The translations under genes and the position numbers were made by a program. A stretch of 64,000 nt of DNA, taken from assembly GCF_030388665.1 (NCBI RefSeq), contig NZ_CP128846.1:4166501-4230500 (forward strand). The letters run 5' to 3'. Source of the DNA: Streptomyces flavofungini (lineage in GTDB: Bacteria; Actinomycetota; Actinomycetes; Streptomycetales; Streptomycetaceae). Shown here piece by piece: positions 33,703-43,098 of this stretch; positions within the stretch are counted from its first letter, which is position 1; each line of letters starts with the position of its first letter. A model generated the notes under the pieces. The model saw only the letters and a program-made list of their open reading frames with translations, was not told the origin of the DNA and searched no databases.

Positions 33703-35287
33703 CAGTGTCGGTCACTTCGTCGAAGGTCGGGTTGGTCTCTACCTCTTCGCGCCACTTCTTCTTGCGCTGCGCGAACGCGACGGCATCGTCACGATCCTCA
33801 TAGAAGCCCTTCTGCACCGCGCCTTCGAGTGCCTGGAAGAGTCCTGAGCGTCGCGTCATGGTGCGGTACTTGCGCTCGACGGAGAGCAACTCGCGCACCA
33901 TGTCGTAATGCAACTCGTCGCCGTCACAGACCTCTTTGAGGAGCTCCATCTCATCGGCACCCATGACGAGCTGCTCATCGAGCGGACCACCGGGGAACTC
34001 CTCGCCAGTAGCCTTCTTATAGATCGTCGGTACAGAGTCCTCAACCTCGTGCTTGTCGAAGACCCAGATGCGCCGGATCTCCGTGAGCTCTTCGATGCTG
34101 ATGAGCTCAATGTTGCGGACGTGCTCGGGCGCGTGGGCCCTGATCCAGGTTTGGGCAGTCAGGAGCTCCCTGAGCCACTCCTCCCGGTACTTCTGAAGGT
34201 AGGGGCCATGGACGACGCTGAATTCCCCATCGCTGCCACGAGTGAACAGGTTGACTTGTCCGTTCATCCGGCGGAAGTCACGAGCTTGCTTGTCTGGCCG
34301 AGGGTGCGGGATCTTCTTGCCGGGCTGGTAGTCGGGGTCCAGCTTGTCCTCAACGAAACCAAAGGGCGAATCGAGTTTGTCCCTCAAGTTCAGCAGAGGG
34401 ATCATCCACTCCTTCTCTTCGTCATTTTGGATCATTGCCGTCATTGACTTGTCCTGCTCGACCAGCGTGCACGTCCAGCAGCCGAAGCGGCTTGAACCAC
34501 AAGACGGAGTAGTGGAGTCGACCACCAGCGGGCATTCCCCGTCTTCAGAGGCACCCTGATACATGCTGAGGAGGTCCTGATTGTTGTAGCCCCATGGGTT
34601 GGGCTTCTGCATCAGGTACTCCCACACGTCATCGTTGGTCCAGTCCTCAACGGGGCTGTAGACGAGTGAGTTAGGGAGGTTTGCGTTCGGCGAGAGTCGG
34701 TCGCGGACACGGCGCTTCTCGTGCTTCTCCATCGCGCGGGCACGGGCCTGGCTCTCAGTCTTGCGAATACCGAGGACCATGATGGCTTCGCCGTGAGCGG
34801 CTACGACACTTCGGATGAACGAGTTGGAAGGTTTGATCTTCAACCGCTCGGTGCACCAACGGAACTTGGGACGCGGTGCAGGGTATCCGCGGCCGATGAG
34901 GTTGACCCAGAAGGTGTCCTTGATCTCTGGAGTCAGGCGATGCGGCTCGACAGGCAACCCCTGCTCGGCAGCAGCCTTCTCCATGGTTTCGAGCGACGCA
35001 GTAACCCAAGCCGCCACTACCGGGTTCTCAACCAGGGTGTCTGTGCTGATGACATGAACCGGCTTGATGAGTTTGTCGGCTGGCAGTTCTTTCAGCGCCG
35101 TCCAGACCAGCTGAAGGACTGCGGTGGAGTCCTTGCCACCGCTGTACCCGATCACCCAAGGAACTTCATCCGCGGTGTAGAGCTCGCGCACCTCGTCAGT
35201 CAGTTCGGCGACGACGTCGTCGAGCAGCCGACCGTCAAACGGCAGCCGTCGGACGGAGGGCAGGCCAAGGGGAAGGGGGGTATTCAT
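33689..35287 (-). CDS. dndC: DNA phosphorothioation protein DndC (PAPS-reductase-like, Fe-S)
   Basis: 532 residues. PP-loop VIGYSGGKDSTAVLQL (SGGKDS at 49-54), FRWCTERLKI, and the Cys cluster SCGSSRFGCWTC of the iron-sulfur site. DndC activates the DNA phosphate with ATP and passes on sulfur delivered by the DndA cysteine desulfurase. It overlaps dndB upstream by four bases and dndD downstream by 14, consistent with one transcript. Confidence 0.95.
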   Translation of the reverse strand: MNTPLPLGLPSVRRLPFDGRLLDDVVAELTDEVRELYTADEVPWVIGYSGGKDSTAVLQLVWTALKELPADKLIKPVHVISTDTLVENPVVAAWVTASLETMEKAAAEQGLPVEPHRLTPEIKDTFWVNLIGRGYPAPRPKFRWCTERLKIKPSNSFIRSVVAAHGEAIMVLGIRKTESQARARAMEKHEKRRVRDRLSPNANLPNSLVYSPVEDWTNDDVWEYLMQKPNPWGYNNQDLLSMYQGASEDGECPLVVDSTTPSCGSSRFGCWTCTLVEQDKSMTAMIQNDEEKEWMIPLLNLRDKLDSPFGFVEDKLDPDYQPGKKIPHPRPDKQARDFRRMNGQVNLFTRGSDGEFSVVHGPYLQKYREEWLRELLTAQTWIRAHAPEHVRNIELISIEELTEIRRIWVFDKHEVEDSVPTIYKKATGEEFPGGPLDEQLVMGADEMELLKEVCDGDELHYDMVRELLSVERKYRTMTRRSGLFQALEGAVQKGFYEDRDDAVAFAQRKKKWREEVETNPTFDEVTDTDAPA

Positions 35288-36423
35288 GCATCGCCTCGCA
35301 GGTATGCGTCTTCCACGCGCTGCTCCTCGGGGCTAAGCCCGAGACCGAGGTGGTTGCGCAGGTAGTTCACGGTCAGGGTCACGTTCTGGTGGCTCTTGGA
35401 CACACGGCCGCCGACGATGGCACGTCCCTCCCAGTCGGTATTCGCCCGCGCCCAGTCCACCTGCTCAAGTGGGGCGAGCCGCTTCTGCCACTTGGCCGGC
35501 GAGGTGGATTCACGCAGGAGGGAGTTTCCGATTCGCCCGAGGGCATGAAGGGCGATGCCGTGACTATGGATGAAGTCGCGCCGCATCTCGGCGGAGGTGA
35601 GAGCACGGGTGCGGACCATCTCCCACTCAGGGAGGGCCTTGTCGATCGTCTCCCAGTACAGCTGAGCCAGCTCCGTAGCAGCGTCTTGCTTGAGGTCAAG
35701 TCCTTGGAGGAGCGCCTGCGTTCCGTAGTACAGGGCGCTCAAGGTGAACATCATCCGGGAACGGGCCGAGAGATTGCTTTTCTCCATCTCGACGTAGCCC
35801 TTGAAGATCTTCGCCCTTCCCGTCATCTCCCGCACCACCTGGGAGGAAGGGTCCCGGTGGTCGTAGAGAACACCGATGGAGCGCGCCGGACGGACAGCAT
35901 GCCGGTTGAGGTCGGCGAACATCTGCTGGGATCGATCCAACCCGGCGTCGTGGAAGAAGACGACAGCAATCGTCTCCTCGCCCAGGTCTGGGTTCTCCTT
36001 GAGGGCGAGCTCGATGGCTGCCCGTCGGTGCTGCCCATCATTGATCAAGAACCTGGCGTCCATGGGGATGCGGAGCTGCCCTGTGCGGAAGCCTGTGCCA
36101 TCCGCGCTGTGGCTGTCGAAGTCCATTTCGCCATCGACCGAAGCAGTCAGAGCACTGAAGACGTAATCAGCCGGATTGTCCAGAATATACTTAGTAAGGG
36201 CGGGGAGTCTCCCCTTGTTGAGGATGCGTTGCGCCCGCAGCTCCGGAGACAGCTCATCTTCGTCAAAGATAAAGATCTTGGGGATCAGCCGCAGCGGGCA
36301 CATAGAGACGTAGAACTCTCGACCTGCCTGAATGCCGCGGATCGCAGGGAAGGTGTACTCGAACCCCGTCGAAGTGCGGGGGGCGACGACTCGGGTCGCA
36401 GGTGCCACAGCTTCGCTCTCCAC
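35284..36423 (-). CDS. dndB: DNA phosphorothioation regulator DndB
   Basis: 379 residues, canonical DndB size, with DGQHR at 129-133 (LINDGQHRRAAI) and FADLNRHAVRPARSIGVLYD downstream. DndB is not needed for modification but represses the dnd operon and limits modification frequency. It is first in the leftward operon and faces dndA across 263 bp that hold a repeated TTRACGTAC motif, a plausible binding site. Confidence 0.94.
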   Translation of the reverse strand: MESEAVAPATRVVAPRTSTGFEYTFPAIRGIQAGREFYVSMCPLRLIPKIFIFDEDELSPELRAQRILNKGRLPALTKYILDNPADYVFSALTASVDGEMDFDSHSADGTGFRTGQLRIPMDARFLINDGQHRRAAIELALKENPDLGEETIAVVFFHDAGLDRSQQMFADLNRHAVRPARSIGVLYDHRDPSSQVVREMTGRAKIFKGYVEMEKSNLSARSRMMFTLSALYYGTQALLQGLDLKQDAATELAQLYWETIDKALPEWEMVRTRALTSAEMRRDFIHSHGIALHALGRIGNSLLRESTSPAKWQKRLAPLEQVDWARANTDWEGRAIVGGRVSKSHQNVTLTVNYLRNHLGLGLSPEEQRVEDAYLRGDA

Positions 36424-36431
36424 TTCGCAAC

Positions 36432-36658
36432 TTTAACGTACTGGCGTCAGCTGGCAGCCATCATTTGACGTACCAACGCTCCCCCTCAGCGCCCAGGTCA
36501 CGATGGAGCTAGCGCAGGGGCGAAGCGTGAATCGGTGGGCGCCTCGCCGTGACGCCACCCGGCGGGATGACGTGCGGCACCTCTTGTGTTGACAGAGACG
36601 GCGGTGCCCTGCAGCGCGTTAACGCGTCGCACGTGTACGTTAACCGATTGACGTACAC
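36432..36658. promoter_or_regulatory. repeated TT(A/G)ACGTAC motif between dndB and dndA
   Basis: Two direct copies close to the dndB start (TTTAACGTAC 36432-36441; TTTGACGTAC 36464-36473, 32 bp apart, three helical turns) and two facing copies nearer dndA (GTACGTTAA 36635-36643; TTGACGTAC 36648-36656). The latter pair forms a perfect 8-bp inverted repeat GTGTACGT / ACGTACAC at 36633-36658. The layout suits one regulator acting on both divergent promoters. Confidence 0.6.
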
Positions 36659-36686
36659 GATGGCACGAGAAACGTCCTAGAAGTGG

Positions 36687-37838
36687 GTGGCGGTTGTGGT
36701 GGCGTATCTGGATGTGGCAGCAACGACTCGGGTGGACCCCCGCGTGGCGGATGTCGTGCGCCACTGGATGACTGAAGAGTTCGGCAACGCCGGCAGCCGC
36801 ACCCATGAGTACGGAGCGCGCGCCAAGAAGGCGGTGCAAGAAGCTCGGGCATACCTAGCGGGCTCGGTAGGCGCCAAGACGGAGGAGGTCATCTTCACCT
36901 CCGGGGCAACCGAGTCGAACAACATCGCCCTTCTGGGCATGGCTCCCTACGGCGAGAAGAGTGAGCGACGCCACATCATCACGTCCGCAATCGAGCACAA
37001 GGCAGTGCTTGAGCCCCTTCAGCACCTGCAGAGCCGGGGCTTCGAGGTCGACTTCTTGGAGCCGGGAGCATCTGGCCGAATCGAGACAGAGGCGGTACTG
37101 GCGAGGTTGCGCCCAGACACGCTCTTGGTCTCCCTCATGCACGTGAACAACGAGACTGGCGTCATCCAGCCCGTCGCGGAGCTCGCCGAGAAGCTCTGCG
37201 AGACGCCGACATTCCTGCATGTCGACGCCGCACAGGGCTACGGCAAGGTCCCGCAGGACCTCAAGGCCCCCATCGACATGATCAGCATCAGCGGCCACAA
37301 GATCGGCGCCCCGAAGGGCGTGGGGGCGCTGGTGACGCGACGACGCGGGTGGGACAAGGTTCCACTGGAGCCGATCATGTTCGGAGGCGGCCAGGAGCGG
37401 AAGCTCCGTCCGGGGACGCTGCCTGTGCCGCTGATCATGGGTCTTTATGAAGCAGCAAGGATTTTCAACGAGGGGCAGGCTCGTTGGAAGCGGGACGCCC
37501 TTGCGATCCGAGAGCGAATGCTCACCGCCCTTGGCAAGACGCGCTTCCGGATTAATGGGGACGCTGATCGCACCGTGCCCCACATTCTGAACGTGACGTT
37601 CGATGGCCTCAATGCGGAGGCGCTGATCGTGCGCCTTAAGAGTCAGGTAGCTGTGGCGACCGGCTCGGCGTGCACCAGCGCGGCGTACACGCCCAGTCAC
37701 GTTCTGACAGCGATGGGATTGCCGGAGGAAGTTGCAACCAATGGGCTGCGATTTTCGTGGTTCCCGAGTCAGATTGCAGACTTCGACCCGGAGGACGTGG
37801 CAGCGACGATCGCTCGGATGCAGCCTGACGCAGTCTGA
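36687..37838 (+). CDS. dndA: cysteine desulfurase DndA
   Basis: 383 residues from GTG 36687; GTG 36699 (reading AYLDVAATTRVD) is equally likely and matches the usual family start. PLP-enzyme motifs: TSGATESNN (71-79), AIEHKAVLEP, HVNNETG, HVDAAQ, SISGHKIGAPKG with PLP Lys205 and ATGSACTS with catalytic Cys329. It mobilises sulfur from cysteine for DndC. It is transcribed divergently from dndBCDE, the arrangement known in Streptomyces lividans. It ends head-to-head with the methyltransferase gene. Confidence 0.95.
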   Translation: MAVVVAYLDVAATTRVDPRVADVVRHWMTEEFGNAGSRTHEYGARAKKAVQEARAYLAGSVGAKTEEVIFTSGATESNNIALLGMAPYGEKSERRHIITSAIEHKAVLEPLQHLQSRGFEVDFLEPGASGRIETEAVLARLRPDTLLVSLMHVNNETGVIQPVAELAEKLCETPTFLHVDAAQGYGKVPQDLKAPIDMISISGHKIGAPKGVGALVTRRRGWDKVPLEPIMFGGGQERKLRPGTLPVPLIMGLYEAARIFNEGQARWKRDALAIRERMLTALGKTRFRINGDADRTVPHILNVTFDGLNAEALIVRLKSQVAVATGSACTSAAYTPSHVLTAMGLPEEVATNGLRFSWFPSQIADFDPEDVAATIARMQPDAV

Positions 37839-37853
37839 TCTTCGAGGGCTGGG

Positions 37854-39293
37854 TCAGCCTTCCGGACGCCGGACGAGCCGGTGGCCGCGCAGTTCGCGGC
37901 CACAGCGGATGAGCTCGGCTTCCCAGCCCTTCTCGGTGCCGATGAGGTGTGGGTGCTCGTACAGCCCCGCCTTCACCTCGGAGCTGGTGAGCCGGTGGTA
38001 ACGGTCCACATCGGGGTCGTCCGGTGCCAGGAACTCATGCTTGCGGTGGAGAAGCGGGCGGTTCTCCGAGTTCGCGTAGGACAGGTGTGACGTCTCGAGG
38101 GACTTCAGATCCACTAGGTAGGAGGACAAGATCCGCGGGTGTGGGTCCTTGTCGAACTCGGGATAGTCGAGCCAACTGACGGCCCGGCCTTGATGCTTCA
38201 GCTTCGCCAGGGTCCATTCCTGTGGGCGGCCGGCGGCGATGGACGCGCAGTGCTCGTACAGGCGCAGGATCGTGGGCATACGGTCCAGGGCGCGCCGATG
38301 GACGTACAGCGCGGTCGGTGTCATCTTGCCGATGGCTGAGGCGTTCATGGCGCCGCGCACGTAGGCGTCGTCGCGGAGCTTGAGGAGGAGCCGGTCGGAT
38401 CGCTGGCAGGCTTCCTTGTACGACGTGAAGAAGGATCGGACGTCGAGCTGCACGCCGAGGGGCAAGCTGGCGAAGGGGCCTCGGCCGTTGAACAGCTCCA
38501 CCGCCAGGTAGAGCAGAGTGTTCAAGGTGGAGCGCTTTCCGCCCTCAGCAACCTTGCCGGGATCTGCGGTGTCGTTCACCAGTCGCTTCACCTCACCGGG
38601 CTTGAGATGCGCGAGGAGTTCGGCCGTCGCCCGGGGCATCTCGTCAATGCGGGGCGGACGTCCCCGCCGCTCCACGTAGTCGACGAGAGCCGTGATCGCG
38701 GACGCGGTGTCCTCGGAGGTCAGCCACTCGGCATCTGGGGTGATCCGATGGGCGAGATAGCCGAGTCGGGCTGTGTCGTCCTTGAAGACGTAGACGATGC
38801 CGGGGGCCGCCGAGACAACCCGGGCACCGGTGACTTCCTCGACGTAGGAGCGCAACTCACTGGCACCGAAGAGATGTTGGAAGGTCCGGCGGCTGGTGAG
38901 CAGGCCGTCACCGAATGCCTCGCCGCGGACTTTGGACTTCTCCCAGGTGAGACGTGCGGAGACGATCAAAACGGTGCTGGCGAGTTCCCAGGCGCGCTTC
39001 AGGGTTTCACAGCGTTCAGCCGAGTCCTCGATCACGTTCAAGACGTAAGTGAGGAGGACAACCGAGGAGGGCTCAGCGCGCGTCTCCGAGCGGTAGTAGG
39101 GGTCCCAGCCGACGACCTTGCAGTCCAGTCTTTCCAAGGCCCGTACGTCGTCGCCGCGTCCACAGCCGTAGTCGAGGATCGTTCTGTCAGGCGTGAGCTG
39201 TCTGTCGGCGAGAGCTTGGCGGGCGGGGACGGAGAGGGCGACACGGCCGATGGCAGTGCGGCGGCGATCACTGTTCCAGGTCTGTTGCTGCAT
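37854..39293 (-). CDS. DNA phosphorothioation-associated methyltransferase-like protein
   Basis: About 479 residues from ATG 39293 (ATG 39308 also in frame). N-terminal SAM-binding motif TILDYGCGRGDDVRALERLD, then VVLLTYVLNVIED, a separate middle region and a C-terminal domain with YVHRRALDRMPTILRLYEHC and YPEFDKDPHPRI. This matches the putative methyltransferase that co-occurs with dnd clusters; its role is not established, so modification of bases near phosphorothioates or regulation are both possible. It is convergent with dndA, with a 15-bp gap. Confidence 0.85.
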   Translation of the reverse strand: MQQQTWNSDRRRTAIGRVALSVPARQALADRQLTPDRTILDYGCGRGDDVRALERLDCKVVGWDPYYRSETRAEPSSVVLLTYVLNVIEDSAERCETLKRAWELASTVLIVSARLTWEKSKVRGEAFGDGLLTSRRTFQHLFGASELRSYVEEVTGARVVSAAPGIVYVFKDDTARLGYLAHRITPDAEWLTSEDTASAITALVDYVERRGRPPRIDEMPRATAELLAHLKPGEVKRLVNDTADPGKVAEGGKRSTLNTLLYLAVELFNGRGPFASLPLGVQLDVRSFFTSYKEACQRSDRLLLKLRDDAYVRGAMNASAIGKMTPTALYVHRRALDRMPTILRLYEHCASIAAGRPQEWTLAKLKHQGRAVSWLDYPEFDKDPHPRILSSYLVDLKSLETSHLSYANSENRPLLHRKHEFLAPDDPDVDRYHRLTSSEVKAGLYEHPHLIGTEKGWEAELIRCGRELRGHRLVRRPEG

Positions 39294-39449
39294 TGAGCCT
39301 CGCTGCATCTCACGAACCTGGAGGCAGCGTAGTTGCGGGCAGCACTGGGCGGGACCTCTTCGAGGAATTGCTTGATCCCAAGGTGCTCGGGGCCGAGGCT
39401 TGGGCTTCGTAGCACTCAGCCCCGAGCAGCGTTCCGTGGACGAGGGTGA

Positions 39450-39683
39450 TCAATCCCTGCTCGTGGGCGTGGAGAGCGAGGCGGTGGCTTCGTTGCCCTG
39501 CGCAGGGACTGAGGGTGATCCGTCGAGTCGGTACTGCTCAGACTGCACCAGGTACATGCGGCAGAAGTCCCCAGGGCCCTTGGCGTCGAGGTGCATCAGG
39601 TCGTCGAAGGATCCGTGCTCCGTCACGCGGCCTTGGTCGAGGACGTAGATCTCGTCGGCATGCCGGACGCTGTGGAGGCGGCT
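39450..39683 (-). pseudogene. ABC-transporter ATPase C-terminal remnant
   Basis: Minus-strand reading SRLHSVRHADEIYVLDQGRV and TEHGSFDDLMHL is the end of an exporter-type ABC ATPase (H-loop neighbourhood and D-loop tail), then a tail to a TGA at 39450. There is no Walker A, signature or start. Its 5' side is fused to the HsdM fragment at about 39683. Confidence 0.75.
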
Positions 39684-40188
39684 GGATGATGTGCCGAGGC
39701 GTACGGAACTGGCCGTTCTGCCCTGCCGTAGCGATCTTGCCGAGCCTGTACTCGTACAGGTCGCCCTTGATGTCCTTGTCGCCCATGTCGATGCCGTTGA
39801 TCATGTCAACAGCCTTGGCAAGCAGGTTCGACGTAGTAATGGTGAAGCGAGCGTCCTTCATGTGGTGCGCGTAGGTGGACTCCTCACCACCCAGCGCGCG
39901 AAGCCAGGGAAAGACGCCGTCACGCACCTGTGTGAGCATGTTCTCGGGAGACTCGTTGATGAACACCGACCAGCGCAGAACCTGGGTGACGTCCGCGTAA
40001 GTCGGGTTCTCGACGGGACGCCCGGTGCGGTTGGCCTTGTTCTCTTTGGCCTGTTCCAAGATGTCCAGGCGCCGAATGAACATCAGGTAGGTGATCTGCT
40101 CGATGACCTCCAATGGGTTGGAGATCCGGCCAGACCAGAAGGCGTCCCAGAGTCGGTCGATCTTGCTCTTCAGCTCACCTGTAATCAC
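39684..40188 (-). pseudogene. type I restriction methylase HsdM, N-terminal remnant
   Basis: GTG 40188 begins ITGELKSKIDRLWDAFWSGR and then PLEVIEQITYLMFIRRLDIL, continuing to YRLGKIATAGQNGQFRTPRH, the N-terminal helical domain of HsdM up to the edge of the methylase core. The catalytic domain is missing: the sequence switches to the ABC-transporter tail. No HsdR or HsdS is present in the window. Confidence 0.85.
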
Positions 40189-40299
40189 GCAAGCAGGCCA
40201 GCGTGTCGCACTGACACACGCGGCCGTGTCGGCCGGGGAACAGCGGGCGCTGTTGGGCGAGCGGCGTGTCACGCGGAGCCTCTGACCAGGCACCCCACG

Positions 40300-40782
40300 C
40301 TACATGGCGGCCTCTGGCGCCACTCCACGCTCCAGGTATGCAGTCACCCCGTCGGCACGGGCTTCAATGCCAGCAGCGATACGGCGCACGAGGCGAGGGA
40401 TTGTGAGGGCTGACAGTTCCCGGGTGTCGTGGAAGGCGTAGCCGCGGAGCTCGTCGGCTTGAAGCTCGATGTGCTGGCACTCATCCGCGGTGAGGCTGCC
40501 CCCGTCGAAGAGGTAGAGCACCTTGTCGCCCTCCCCCGGATTCGGCGCCCAGTCCACGACGAGCAGGCGGCCGATCGCGGGCTTGATGCCGAGCTCCTCC
40601 TGGACCTCGCGCACGCAGGCTTGCAGGGGCGACTCCCCCGTCTCGACATACCCGCCGGGGATATCCCGATAGTCCTTGTACGAGGGCTCGACGAGCAGGA
40701 CCCGGTCGGCATCGTCGAAGAACAGCGCGCCGGCGGCCATGCGCGGGTGGGCCATTTTCGCTTCGTGCTCGTTCTCGCTCAC
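40300..40782 (-). CDS. NUDIX hydrolase
   Basis: 160 residues with a full NUDIX box (GGYVETGESPLQACVREVQE then ELG, residues 43-65), so a Mg-dependent pyrophosphohydrolase of nucleoside-diphosphate-linked substrates. It follows the HTH/TPR regulator gene by 10 bp and is probably co-transcribed with it. By inference it could clean up a nucleotide by-product of the divergent pathway. Confidence 0.85.
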   Translation of the reverse strand: MSENEHEAKMAHPRMAAGALFFDDADRVLLVEPSYKDYRDIPGGYVETGESPLQACVREVQEELGIKPAIGRLLVVDWAPNPGEGDKVLYLFDGGSLTADECQHIELQADELRGYAFHDTRELSALTIPRLVRRIAAGIEARADGVTAYLERGVAPEAAM

Positions 40783-40792
40783 GAGTCGGACT

Positions 40793-42013
40793 CTAACCGC
40801 CGACCACGCCGAGCCTGCGGGCCAGGTCGGCCACCGGCTGGGACGGGCGGCCTCGGGTGCCGCGGATCCAGCCGATGACCAGTTCGCGACTCAGGTAGTG
40901 GTGGCGCACCTGCTCGGGTGCGGCTCGCTCGGCTTCCAGCAGCGCGGCCAGGGCTTCGTCGGTCCGGTTCCAGGCGCTGAGGGCTCGGGCGACTTCCAGG
41001 CTGTGCCTCACGCGCCGTTCTACAGGCAAGCCGCTGGTGTCGATGCGCTGCCCGAGGTCGGCGGCGATCTGGATATCGCCGAGTTCTCCGGCGGTGGCGA
41101 CGCAGTGGATGGCCACGTTGGTCGGGCCGAAGGCCGTCCAGAGGTGGTTCGCGTCGGCGCCCAGTCGTTGTGCGACCTCATCCGCTTCGCGGAGGAAAGT
41201 CTGGGTGGTCGCACGGTCCTCCGCTCGGGCGGCCGCCATGGCGCCGGTGAGGAAGAGCGTGCCGTAGACCGAGAGGTACTCGTCGTTCGCGGTGCCCAGG
41301 CCGGGCTGCATGACGGCCGCCGCGTCGTTCACCAACTGGATCGCCGCAGTGAACCGGCCGGTGGCCATCAGACAGTGCGTGACCGCCCGGAAGAGCGAGC
41401 CCGTCACCGTGTTCTGGCCGCTCCGTTGCGCTGCCGCCAGGCCGCGGTCGGCCGCGATCCACGCCAGTTCCGACTCCCCGACCTTGCCCAGCACCATGGC
41501 CGCACCGTGGTAGGCCAAGGCGAGTTCGGCATGGGCCTCCTCCCCTTCACGCCCTGAATACGAGCGGGAGGCCGCGAGGGCATCAGCGAGGACGAGGGGA
41601 AGCCGTCGGGTCGCGAAGCCGTACTGAGACACCTGGTAGGCGTCGAGGACTTCCTTCACTGCTGCCCGCAAGCCCGCCAGGGTCGGCGGTTCGTCGTCGG
41701 GTGGGAGCCCCAGCAAGGGCGTGAGCTGCTTGTAGTCCATGAGCGCGTCACGCAGAGCGGGCACCGTACGGCGGCCGCTGTCACTCGACCACTCCAGGAG
41801 CGTCGGCTCGGCGAGGAGATCCCCGAGCGAGACGTCGAGAGCCTCGGCGAGTGAAGTGATCACCGAGAGGCGGTCGAGCTCGATCCGGTTGTTCTCCGCT
41901 TTGCTCAGCCAGTCCGTGGTGCGGCCGACGAGACCGGCCAGGACCTCTTGGGAAAGTCCGCGTCGGCGCCGGTACCAGGCAACGCGTTCGCCGATGGTCA
42001 AGTTCTCTGTCAT
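40793..42013 (-). CDS. HTH (XRE) regulator with TPR-like sensor domain
   Basis: About 406 residues from ATG 42013 (ATG 42022 is possible). The N-terminal XRE HTH reads IGERVAWYRRRRGLSQEVLA and RTTDWLSKAENNR; the C-terminal 300 residues are helical repeats (LALAYHGAAMVLGKVGESEL, GSLFRAVTHCLMATGRFTAA, HSLEVARALSAWNRTDEALA). Such proteins control adjacent pathway or resistance genes. It is divergent from the phosphotransferase-MAT-SerRS operon with a 190-bp shared region. Confidence 0.8.
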   Translation of the reverse strand: MTENLTIGERVAWYRRRRGLSQEVLAGLVGRTTDWLSKAENNRIELDRLSVITSLAEALDVSLGDLLAEPTLLEWSSDSGRRTVPALRDALMDYKQLTPLLGLPPDDEPPTLAGLRAAVKEVLDAYQVSQYGFATRRLPLVLADALAASRSYSGREGEEAHAELALAYHGAAMVLGKVGESELAWIAADRGLAAAQRSGQNTVTGSLFRAVTHCLMATGRFTAAIQLVNDAAAVMQPGLGTANDEYLSVYGTLFLTGAMAAARAEDRATTQTFLREADEVAQRLGADANHLWTAFGPTNVAIHCVATAGELGDIQIAADLGQRIDTSGLPVERRVRHSLEVARALSAWNRTDEALAALLEAERAAPEQVRHHYLSRELVIGWIRGTRGRPSQPVADLARRLGVVGG

Positions 42014-42204
42014 CCCTCGCATGTCCTGAGCATCACCTCGTGGCCGGAATCGACCCCGGAAGGTTTTTCCGGGGTGCTGCGGGGCGCCGCGCCTACTGTC
42101 GCAGCAGACCGAGAAAGCCGCAGGGCGATGGGGGTAACTCCCGTCAACCCAGTGGACTTTGGCGATCGGCTCTGCTTCTCGAACGGGACGGAGGTGTGTG
42201 GAGG

Positions 42205-43098
42205 ATGCGCAGTACGAAGACCGTGGATCCATGGGTCGGACAAGGGCTCGGGCCGTTCGGCGTGGCAGTCCTCAAGCCGTACTCCAGAACGCGGTTCGCC
42301 ACGGACGGCAGTGCCGTGCTGAAGGTCTACGTCGGCATCGACCCCGAGGGTCGACGTCGACGGGAGGCCACCACGGTCCAGCGTGCTGCCCTGCGCGGCA
42401 TCTCGGTTCCGACCGTCCTGGCGACGGGGTGCGACGAGGCCGGGTCCTGGACAGTGTTCCGGGCGGTGCACGGGACGCCATGCTCAGTGGATACCCGCAA
42501 GGCGACGGAGGACTACATCGGTCACGTCGTGGCGGTGAGCGGCATGCTTCACCGGCCCACTGCCGGCGCTACTCCTGGCCCCGGCTGGGCGGCACGGACT
42601 GACAGCACTGTTTCCGCAAGCCAGTTCCTACTGGATCAGTTCTCGGCACGCTGCCGGTGGATGCCCTGGTGGGCTGCGTTGCGGGAGGCCCTCCAAACGA
42701 TCGACACCCACCCGTCCGTTCACCTACATGGCGATCTGAAGCCCGAGCACATCCTCGTCGCCGGAGGGCGTCTGCACGTCGTCGACTGGGAGGCGAGTGC
42801 CTGCGGCCCAGCCGTTCTCGACTACACCGACGTCGTCTTCCACCTCGTACGTGACCTGCTGTACGAGGACGTAGCGCCGGCGCACATTCCAGTCGATCTC
42901 GCGGACCGCTTGCCGTTCTGCGGGGCGGTACTCGCCTGGCGTCTGCTCCTCTGGCTCGATCGCCGACGCACCCAGGACATCGACCTCGTCACGACCCACG
43001 ACGTCGTCCGACTCGCTGCTGAAGAACAGGCCGTCGCTGCGTACAGGTCACTCGCAGCGATCGTGGCGCATCTCCGCGCCTCCGGCGTTCCCTGCTGA
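42205..43098 (+). CDS. phosphotransferase (APH/choline kinase fold)
   Basis: 297 residues from ATG 42205. A kinase-like fold with candidate ATP-binding Lys in AVLKVYVG (residue 40), catalytic loop VHLHGDLKPEHILV (Asp177; the usual Asn is replaced by His182) and metal-binding Asp194 in VVDWEAS. The APH family phosphorylates small molecules such as antibiotics. It is first in a rightward operon; the MAT gene follows after 78 bp. Substrate unknown. Confidence 0.75.
   Translation: MRSTKTVDPWVGQGLGPFGVAVLKPYSRTRFATDGSAVLKVYVGIDPEGRRRREATTVQRAALRGISVPTVLATGCDEAGSWTVFRAVHGTPCSVDTRKATEDYIGHVVAVSGMLHRPTAGATPGPGWAARTDSTVSASQFLLDQFSARCRWMPWWAALREALQTIDTHPSVHLHGDLKPEHILVAGGRLHVVDWEASACGPAVLDYTDVVFHLVRDLLYEDVAPAHIPVDLADRLPFCGAVLAWRLLLWLDRRRTQDIDLVTTHDVVRLAAEEQAVAAYRSLAAIVAHLRASGVPC

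Noticed and set aside
31681..36468. Plus-strand open frames over dndB-dndD
   Set aside because: These are antisense shadows; the dnd proteins on the minus strand carry complete family motifs.
39684..40188. A functional type I restriction-modification system
   Set aside because: Only the N-terminal third of HsdM is left and neither HsdS nor HsdR is in the window.
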